This document shows positions 56,348-64,000 of a stretch of DNA of 64,000 nt, piece by piece. This DNA comes from Lateolabrax maculatus (Eukaryota > Chordata > Actinopteri > Acropomatiformes > Lateolabracidae), in NCBI GenBank assembly GCA_031216445.1, contig CM062218.1, forward strand, positions 14,033,501 to 14,097,500. Direction: 5' to 3'. Position 1 is the first letter of the stretch; each line of letters opens with the position of its first letter. The notes beneath the pieces are model-generated. The model did not search any database. It was not told the origin of the DNA and saw only the letters and a program-made list of their open reading frames with translations. The position numbers and the translations under genes were made by a program.

Positions 56348-59300
56348 GTGTACATCCTTCTTGATAATGAGCAAGATCTTGATAAACTGTCCAGACATGT
56401 TCAATCTCTCTTAGTTTTTTCTTAGTAATAGATGATGTGTTCGCACTGCAGAGTCTAGTCTGCATAAGGCATCTGTCTTCTCCTGTGACTTCCCTCATTT
56501 TTCCTAATTTTTTCTCCCTCGTGGCACACGACATGTGTCCCTACGGGGAAAGAATTTGTTCATTGTCTTACTGTGTGTCTGAGTTGATGATGTTCATTGC
56601 CAGCCACTGGTTTTGGACAACACTTACTCCATCTGCTACTGCGCAATTAGCCTCCATTTGTGTATGTGAGGGCGAGCTGAGAGCTAATGACTTTGGCCTT
56701 GTGGCTCAGGTAGGAGGGTTTGGTTACTCACTGCTGGGTTTCAGTTATGTGTTTAGACTCTTTCACAGTTTTTAAAAAGTTTAGTGTTATGTGTGATATA
56801 TAGTCAGTGGGTTGCCAATAGGTGGCGTTATGGCCTAATTTTGGGCCAGTGTTGTGAATGCTTTAGTGTCTGTCTTCTTTAACACAAATGTTTTTTGTTT
56901 GTCTGCCATTTTCGTGCCTAGTATCATTTTTTCCAATTTTTTTCTTTGTGACCATCTTATTCATACTTTTGGATGTTAAAAGACACAGACGCTCAAACCC
57001 TGTGAAATGAACTGTTTCAACCGAGCAGCATTTGCCATCTGTTCAGGTCTCCAGTCAGCCACTGTGCATACCTAGCACATGTTGAAATGTCATCCCCGCC
57101 CCAAGCCTTGTCTACTGCATAATGGCAGATATGAACACCTCCTCACTACTTTGAATAAACTCACTCCTACCGTAAAACATCTACTCTAGAAATAGAAGAG
57201 AGATTGCTCACAGTGAGTGGGAGAAAGATAGTCAGTCGGTTACATCTACTGGAAATTGTTTTTCTTATAATCGATACAGGCCATGATTTCTAAAAATTAA
57301 CCCTCACTGAACATACATGAGAATGCAAATTCTTATTAAATACCCATTCCTGTATTAGTGGGGATCCTGTTTTAAAGGGACACTTCACCTAGTGTAGAAA
57401 TAAAAATAAGAAAATAACCCTGATGAAGTCATAATGATGTCATCAGGGTTAATTTGGCTTCAGTTTCGAGACAACAAATTTACATCCGAAAGCCTGTGTT
57501 ACAAACTGGGGATCCTTTTTGGAGCTTTACTCATATGGACTTTAAGTCAGTTTCTGCTGCTTCGATGAGCATAATATTATTATAGCTAGATTAACTAATA
57601 AATGTCGAGATTAGGAGGCAAACTGGAAAGTGATTGTCAACTCTACTGTGCCAGTGCAAATTTACAAACATATACCATCATAGGATAGAGTAGGAAGAAA
57701 AACAACAATTCACATGCTCTTTTAAAAATTACAGTTTCACCTCAGCTGGAAGTCAAATTGGTAAAAAGCCAAAAAGTAGAGGAGAGAACATTAGAAAACA
57801 CAATAGGAACAGAAAGAACAGAGAGACATTGATTGAAATGAAACCGAGGTAGGGAGACACTCTCATAAACGGCTTTGGCTATATTGCGCTTTAGATACAC
57901 ACATCAGTTGTTACTCTTGTTCCATCCTCAATAGCAAGATTACACTGCCGAAAACAGTTTTTGGGGGATGACATTTGGGAAGAACATCAAAATGTCTTTT
58001 TACTTTTTTTTTTTTTTTAATACTCCACTTCTCATTTTTTTTCTCTCTCTGTCTGTAGGTTTCTAAAAAGGTCGCTGATCTCATTCTGGAGAAACAGCCT
58101 GCTTATGTCAAGGTAAGCTTCCAGTGTCAATTCACAACCACTTTAAACAACCATTTCTGTCTTTTCTTGGCCGACCCAAGAAGTATTTCAGTTGCTGAAA
58201 TTTAATTCCAAAACATATCACTTATGTTTGCCATTTGGTTTATTTTTTTAATGGCATCGTTTTTTAAATTTATGACTTATATCATTATTTTTATTATTAT
58301 TATTATTTTATTATTTTGATGCTATCAGGGTGGATGGATGTATTCCTGTGTCACCTGCTGACCACTAATAACAAAATGTGGTATAATTTCCGTAACCATG
58401 GCAATAGGAAATTTGACACCATCCATGGATAAGGGAAAGGGGGCAATAATCAAGTTTTTATTCAGAACATAGTCAGATTGTGAATTAAAACTAAGCCATA
58501 AAAGCTCTTCTTTGATGGCCTAATAATGTTGCAATGAGCAGAAATTAACCAGTGTGTGCGACGATTTCTCTTTATCAAGTAAGAAGATTCTATTCAATCT
58601 TTTTTTGGTCAGATCCAGTAGAGACTAGAGATTACAGGAGACCACATTTGCTTTGGTGATAAATCAGAATGATTCTGTTAACTGATTTTATCTGAGTCAT
58701 TTGACAGTTGTGAACTGATATTGTCTCATTCATCTCATAAAAACATGAGTTAAGAGTAGCTTGAACCCTCTGCTACATAAAAAGAAGGGGGAAATTACTC
58801 TATTTCAAAAATTAATAATATTGGACATCAACGCTTGTTGGTAAGTGAAACGGTATACAGACACCGGCGCAGCAGCTGAAGCCAGCGTCGGTACCTTTCC
58901 AAGTTAGATAATTAGGTAAACATGTCTGTGTACATTTGTGGCTGCATCAAGTGGGCTTCAAGATAAAACCATTTTGGCTGTGTGTATGCCAAAATGTGAA
59001 TATTTGTGCGTGAGTGTGTGTTTGTTTATTTGTTGGATTTGATTTATTTGATTTAGCATCAAAGCTTCACTGGTCCCATCAGATGTATCACTATTGAAGT
59101 TTGGTCGAGTCTATCAAATGCATGTTTAGTCAGTGAAGCTTTGATCTAAGCAAGATGCAGCAGATGACTGACAACTTTAACAAATTTGGTATGTAGTGAA
59201 ATTACCATCATTGTTGAGCCATCTGAAGGTCGGTCTATGAATAGAAAATTGATCATTATTTCTGTGACCCTCACTGTGACTCTGCAGAGTCAAAACGACA

Positions 59301-62300
59301 GCAGGGCTTATTAGTAGATGTTCCCAGGGATTTCAGGGGCATTTCCATTGACCCAGCCCACATTCACTTGGTCTACAAATGCCCTGTGGAGTTCAGGGGC
59401 ACTTCAGTTTCTACATCCACTGCATTAATGTCACAAGGAGAAGAAAGACATAATTTAACTACATCATTTCCTAGCATTCAGAAAGACTTTGAGGCCAAAA
59501 CACCAAGGACGAGATGGTGCTTGTCTCTTGATTTGCAGATTTGCTTAGTGTATACGGCCTGGAAAAAAAATGCTTCATCCTGCCCTTTGACCATGAAAGG
59601 CAGTTGAAAAATGGGGACATCTTTGAGGCTCTGCCTACTGCTCAGTGTTTGCTGCAATGTACCTACTTCTATATGAGGACTCATCATTTTTCCTCCTTAA
59701 ATTTTCTCTACCATTTTTCTTCCCCAAGTCTTATCTCCGCTGTGCGATATTTTATCAGACGTGTACACAGAAAACACACAACCACAGGGTGCAATGCCAC
59801 TTCTCCCTAGTGCTCGTGTGCCTTGTATAACACATCAGTGGACACATAAATTGTGTAGACATGTACACTGCCTCAGTGCTTGAAGTGATGGTGCGCTAAG
59901 CGCTTGATGTGATTCATAGCTATGTAGTGACTCACCCTTCTTGTGTTGGGTCCTGTGTCTGATCACTGTTGCTGCCCTACAGCAATGCATGGCCTCCACT
60001 TGCACTCGGAAAGGGTCAAAAGTGTGATCAGGCTTCCTCTGGTGGAAGCTTACATGGTTGATTTATTAACTGTTATTAACTGTTGATTATGAATTAATAG
60101 TGTATGTTTTTCAGTTGCCCAGATTTTGCTGCCCATTTCCTTCATTTTAATACCTCAGAATTATTTTCCATGAGTTCAAGACTTGACCCAGTTAAATTTT
60201 TGATCAATGAAACAGGTAACGGGACTATTTAAAATAACAGCCAGTCAGTGACAGTTTGGAATTGAGTGGCTCACTGCATGACCCTTAGACATGTGAGAAA
60301 ACAAACATCGCCTTCTAGGAGTTCAAGTTGTGATGAATTTGCACCAAGTAGCCCTGACCACGTCACTTAACACCATTGGAAAGGAATGCCATTGGACTAG
60401 TAATCAGTTATTTTCCACTGTTAACACTTATTCATCACAGTTACTGCCTTTGTTTGTGTTCCCCATTGGCTTCCTTTGAAAATGATTGGTAATCTTGGCA
60501 TTCATACCTGCCAATTACATGGGGGTCTTAAGGCTGTTGTATTGGGGGGACTCTAGATTGACAAGAAACAGGGTTGTTCATATGTTGTGATGTGCGGGTA
60601 TGGTCACATAACCTTTAGGTAATTGTGTGTGAATGTGGAGACATAAACATACATTATGCAATAAATGTCAAGTCCAGCTGTGAATCACTGTACTTGTGTA
60701 CTTATGTGTCCTAAATGTCATTCATATTTGTTTTCCATTAACCGTAATACAAAAAAGCGACTAGAACAGGCGGCATCATTAGAATGGGTGGGCAGGATAT
60801 GTAACAGGGAGACATAGTCAATGTGCTGGAGGACCTCTTACGAATATATGAATAAGGAAATCTTGGGAAAAAAAAATCTCCTTTGTGACTAACCTGTAAC
60901 TGACCTTCATTCCCCACACCAGTGCTTGTGTTTGTGGACATTGTAGGACTTGTATAGTTTAATTGCACGTGAGTAGGCTCACCTTTCCTGTATGTGTACA
61001 TACCACTGTATACAGTTACTGTATTTGCCTTTACACAAGCTAAGCTGATTGAGCCCTCTCTCTGTCAGGTTAACCATGGCTTACAGACAGAATAGACGGC
61101 TCAGAGCAGTGGTGTAACAACAAATTGGAGCCTCAGGCTACATACTGAGCACTCAGCATTTTGATCGCGTATGTGTGTATGTGATTCTGTTTGAAGCTGC
61201 ATGTGTGTATTTAAGCATTTTTGTCTTTTCCTGTGTGGATTTGTGCACGTAACTGAATGCATGAGTGTTTTCTACATTACCGCATGGACTTAGTTTACAC
61301 AGTTGTGTACGGTACCAACTGTGTGTTGATAATGGGCGGTAGAGAGGGCGAGCCACACTGTGCATGTTCGTGTAGTGAACCGACATTTTAGCTTTTGTTG
61401 GACGACTGAAAGAAATGGCTCCTTCCTTGACCGGATTTGCACTTCCTTGAAACAACAGAGACTATTGTCAACGTTTTAACTGAATTAAACCAACCAGTAC
61501 TATGCATATATGATATACATGTCAATCCTTGATTCATTTTACAACTTAGACTTTCCATCACTTTCATAATATTGGTGAGTAGTTTGTGATTTGGCTGTGT
61601 GAATGATGCCTGTACGGCTTGATGCGCACCGCTATAAACTAAACTATATAACATGCTTAAGACCAGTTTGTGAATCAGTTTGCTGGATTCACTCTCTAAA
61701 ATATTCCTCAGCTGGGCCTTGTGAGTCACCCGAGTCCCAGCCAGGTCCCACTGCTTAGAGGGCATTTCTCTTACATACAAGTGCAAAAATCGGGAATATA
61801 ATTTTAAAAATGACCGTCACATAAACCCCATACAACCACAACTTGTCGTTTTTACAATTTGATTTTATGTCAGGAGTAAGAAAACGAGATATAACGTGTT
61901 CATTTGTGAACTTTAGAGATGCTGGCAGGTGGATTTTGTTACCTTCGGATAGAACCAGAGTAACAATAGCTTAATGATAGAACAACTATTTGTAATTTAA
62001 AGTAAATATAGCTGTAAACTGTTTATTGATTGCTCTGCCAGTAAAGTGTTAACTTTAACAAGAAAAATTCCTAAAAAGGTTCATGAAACCAATTCTTTGA
62101 ATTGGTATCATGGCTTGCTGATGTTGTTAAACAGTCCCAATTTCATAGGCCCTGAGCAGAAAAGCACAGGAGTCGCATGGTGCATGTCCCCTCAGAGAAA
62201 ACCCTGGCTATTGAATCAACCCTTGCAAACTGTTCTGAGGACTTGTCAAGGTCTTCGTCAACACTCAAGATCATGAGGGAAAATTGGTTTGAATGGGATC

Positions 62301-64000
62301 ATTGATGTCGACTCGCAGATGAAATGCCACTTTGATGATGTTGTTTTTTTTTTTATTACCGATGAAAATTAATTTCCCCAGACTATATTCTGTTGGTAAA
62401 AGGTTGTTTTATATCTAACAGTGTTATGACGACATTTTTGTGAACACTGGACCTTTTTGTGGAGGGGGTGATAGAACATTAAAAAATAAGATCAAAGAAC
62501 ATCTCCCACCTCAGGCATGACATCTGGTAGATCAAGGAGAGAAAGAGAAAAGTTGAAAATATAACAAGCGATGCAATTTGTCCCTCAGTCCTACTTTGGC
62601 TGAAGGAGTGTTTGTTCTCAGCAGAGGTCATTGAAGTGGTAAAATAACTGAACTCCAGAGCAGAGTGCTCATTGATCCTTTTCTAAATGTCAAAGCTCAG
62701 GAGAAGTGACGGTTTTCTCAGATTAACTGTGTTTTGAAAGTTGTTCTCTTGAACTACATTACTCTTTGACACTGATACATGCCTTGCCATACTAGCATCA
62801 TCCGTAATATCCATCTTCAAAAACACCTCACAGAAGGATGCATCTCACTAAAGGGTGTTCTGATATACTGTATATACTGTACTGTATAACAGCATTGCTG
62901 TTCAAGTCTGTGCAGTACTCATGCCTATAATAATGAATGTAATAATGTTATTATTTCACTGACAACACTGTAAATTAGACAAATCTATCACTATCTCTGT
63001 GTCATTTTTACAAGCCCTCAGCATAATAGAATAAGGTTATGGGACACTAAATAGATATTTCAGCATTTTTAGTGTCAAATAGTAAATAATCCATTGGACT
63101 AACTTTGAAATGTTCCAGTGTTTATAGATACAGTATGCTTTGTCTTATTTACTTTCATTTTTACTTGTTTTTTGTTCACAGGAACTGGAGCGAGTGACGG
63201 CGTTACAGACTAACCTGCAGCTGGCAGCAGTCATTTGCACTAATGCAAGGAGGTAATAAAAATTTATTACATATTATCTATTCACCAAGTGAAATAGCTG
63301 CTGAAATTCAAACTGCATCTGCATACTAAGTGAATTTCTCGTAACCATGATAACGTTCCTTTCCTTTGTATTTTCTCATTCTGTTAATATGGTGCAAATG
63401 ACAAACTATTCTATCTTGTTTGTCCTTGAAATAATTTATAGCAGTATACATGATACTCTGAGTTATACAGTGTGGTATTTATTTGTTTTTTAGGCTTGTT
63501 GTATGTTATTGTGGGTGGTAAGACAAGATATTTCAGCCGTAATACATTTTGGAAATTCAATGACAGCTATCAAAATTCATGTCTTTGGTGTTAATAGAAC
63601 ACAATGTACTCATGTGAACCTGAAATATCAATAGCAAAATGATTCATATCAATTATTTGTCCAAATATACAAGTTTTGGTAAAATAGGCTTCTGGTGCTA
63701 CAATCTCTGCATTAATTGCAATAATGATAATAATGACTGCAGTAAAAACACCAAGCTAATTTGTTTGTTTGTTTTTATAGGTATGTAGCGTAGTTACGTC
63801 AGTTAAAGACCATTCCCTACTTCTACTGGTTTAACATTTTTCCTGGTGTACGGCTCACCACACTATAGTATTAATCTGCACTGATGCTATACTCTCTCGA
63901 CTCTGTGACGTGTCGTGTGAAGGCAGCTGAGCGTGTCGAAGGAGGGATTCACAGAGGCAAGCCTGGGTCTTTTGGCCAATCAGAGGAGACGACAACTGCT
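40873..64000 (+). CDS. vps50: vps50 / syndetin (CCDC132), EARP tether subunit (partial, 5' exons 1-7)
   Basis: VPS50 is the specific subunit of the EARP complex (with VPS51, VPS52, VPS53), which tethers recycling-endosome carriers and supports plasma-membrane recycling and dense-core vesicle maturation. Exons 40873-40905, 41450-41518, 49447-49569, 50506-50577, 58059-58112, 63182-63252 and 63923-64000 join in frame to 166 codons of about 960. The protein starts MQKIKSLMSRQGLKSPQES and continues through [55 protein letters not shown] and LQLAAVICTNARR, nearly identical to human VPS50. The region is predicted helical/coiled-coil, matching the family's N-terminal part. All splice sites are GT-AG. 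The rest lies beyond the right edge. Identification is secure. Confidence 0.95.
41450..41518 (+). CDS. vps50: vps50 coding exon 2
   Basis: Encodes 23 residues, GLKSPQESMADLSPVENL to PSK, phase 0 at both ends. Acceptor gacag, donor gtaaac. Confidence 0.93.
43304..43339. repeat. (GA)n microsatellite
   Basis: Eighteen uninterrupted AG/GA units in vps50 intron 2. Confidence 0.95.
44033..44067. repeat. (CA)n microsatellite
   Basis: About 17 uninterrupted CA units in vps50 intron 2. Confidence 0.95.
47905..48490 (+). mobile_element. Interspersed teleost repeat with internal tandem duplication
   Basis: About 585 noncoding bases. An internal unit of roughly 135 bases is present twice in diverged form: 47975-48120 and 48122-48265 both carry GTGAAATTTGGT...GACATTCA/ACATTCAT...GATGAAT. 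The right part ends in GTAGCTCAAAGCACCACTGT...CACAGAGCTGCTGTCATGGCTGTAGAC, very familiar from spiny-rayed-fish genomes. An inverted relative is at 36165-36478. Class not determined. Confidence 0.7.
49447..49569 (+). CDS. vps50: vps50 coding exon 3
   Basis: Encodes 41 residues from EELRELREQP to VQHELE. Acceptor tttcag after a strong pyrimidine tract; donor gtcaga is weak at position +3. Confidence 0.94.
50506..50577 (+). CDS. vps50: vps50 coding exon 4
   Basis: Encodes 24 residues, [18 protein letters not shown] to QQAA. Phase 0 at both ends. Acceptor tatag, donor gtaagt. Confidence 0.94.
50895..52924 (+). mobile_element. Decayed L2-type (Jockey/CR1 superfamily) LINE, 5' truncated
   Basis: Reverse-transcriptase fragments read through in several frames: SSCTLDSIPTKLL (near 51340), SNYRPISKLSFLSKVL (51496-51543), TEKALVKVTNDLLL (from about 51650) and FYADY (51993-52007). 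The YADD catalytic box has become YADY, and stops and frameshifts interrupt every frame, so it is dead. Downstream pieces RLDYCN-like, ITPVLATLHWLP-like and FKSLLLKTFFF follow the L2 order. The 3' end, GAAGCACTTTGTAACT...GCTATATAAATAAAG then ATT repeats, is typical of L2 elements in fish. The 5' endonuclease half is missing. It is inserted in sense orientation in vps50 intron 4. Confidence 0.85.
54760..54810 (+). other. Candidate cassette exon in vps50 intron 4
   Basis: A pyrimidine-rich acceptor (CCTTTCCTCCTGGCAG) precedes 51 bases ending at CAG|GTGTGT. The 17 codons read MLKVSTSLVKLYSSLTQ without a stop and would insert between exons 4 and 5 without changing phase. No homology to VPS50 is known to me. 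The opposite strand of the same segment is also open (VKLLYSLTNDVETFNICQEE) and runs to a gtgaga donor-like site. Could be chance. Confidence 0.2.
56304..56347. repeat. (TG)n-(TA)n microsatellite
   Basis: A perfect TG tract flanked on both sides by TATATA, in vps50 intron 4. A smaller (GT)n lies at 55783-55808. Confidence 0.9.
57416..57450. repeat. Perfect 11-bp inverted repeat
   Basis: AACCCTGATGA (57416-57426) and its exact reverse complement TCATCAGGGTT (57440-57450) flank 13 bases. It may be the hairpin core of a small repeat, since the surrounding phrase AAAGGGACACTTCACC is common in fish repeats. Confidence 0.6.
58059..58112 (+). CDS. vps50: vps50 coding exon 5
   Basis: Encodes [18 protein letters not shown] (18 residues), identical to the human segment. 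Acceptor ctgtag after a long T/CT tract, donor gtaagc. Confidence 0.95.
58113..63181. other. vps50 intron 5
   Basis: A 5.1 kb intron of mostly AT-rich unique sequence. No strong repeat, RNA gene or exon was recognised. Confidence 0.5.
63182..63252 (+). CDS. vps50: vps50 coding exon 6
   Basis: Encodes ELERVTALQTNLQLAAVI to NAR plus two bases of the following arginine. Acceptor tcacag, donor gtaata. Confidence 0.94.
63923..64000 (+). CDS. vps50: vps50 coding exon 7 (cut by window end)
   Basis: Completes R141 and continues QLSVSKEGFTEASLGLLA to RRRQL, closely matching human. The acceptor is gtgaag, chosen over gcag four bases later because only it restores frame with exon 6. The exon runs off the window. 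Confidence 0.9.

Larger units (their letters stand above)
50578..58058. other. vps50 intron 4
   Basis: A 7.5 kb intron. It holds the L2 LINE remnant (about 50895-52924), a candidate 51-base cassette exon (54760-54810), GT microsatellites (55783-55808, 56304-56347) and a short perfect inverted repeat (57416-57450). Other open frames look like chance. Confidence 0.6.

Noticed and set aside
63760..63790. Acceptor-like TTTGTTTTTATAG followed by GTATG, first considered as vps50 exon 7
   Set aside because: The sequence after it hits stops at once. The conserved continuation QLSVSKEGFTEASL begins at 63923 with a frame-correct acceptor.

Overview
The window is nuclear DNA from a ray-finned fish, most likely a percomorph teleost. 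Three vertebrate genes with GT-AG introns can be rebuilt exon by exon. The rest is rich in CA/GT microsatellites, contains a decayed L2-type LINE, and carries several interspersed repeats of the kind common in spiny-rayed fish. The gene order CDK6 - HEPACAM2 - VPS50 matches human 7q21.2, without the SAMD9/SAMD9L genes that sit between CDK6 and HEPACAM2 in mammals.

Layout. (1) About 4.6-13.6 kb, minus strand: the first three coding exons of cdk6, covering the kinase N-lobe, hinge, catalytic loop and DFG motif. The remaining exons lie beyond the left edge. Its CpG-rich, purine/pyrimidine-skewed 5' region spans about 13.6-15.9 kb. (2) About 16-29 kb: intergenic DNA with no recognisable exon, several repeats, and unique stretches that look like possible conserved enhancers. 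(3) 29.1-37.9 kb, plus strand: a complete nine-coding-exon hepacam2 gene (457 codons) encoding a signal peptide, three Ig-like domains, one transmembrane segment and a tyrosine-motif tail, followed by a 3' UTR of about 0.8 kb. (4) 40.9 kb to the right edge, plus strand: the first seven coding exons of vps50 (syndetin), the last one cut by the window end. Its compact CpG promoter carries a ZNF143-type site and a palindromic CACGTG/CLEAR-type element. A dead L2 LINE occupies part of vps50 intron 4.

The three genes are syntenic neighbours, not one pathway: a cell-cycle kinase (CDK6), an Ig-superfamily membrane protein (HEPACAM2) and an endosomal recycling tether subunit (VPS50). cdk6 and hepacam2 are head-to-head about 15.5 kb apart. 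hepacam2 and vps50 are head-to-tail with about 3 kb between stop and start codon.

I see no novel multi-gene system. The observations most worth a second look are a fragment resembling the CDK6 catalytic loop beside exon 3, a frame-preserving candidate cassette exon in vps50 intron 4, the vps50 promoter motif pair, and the overlapping start codons of hepacam2.
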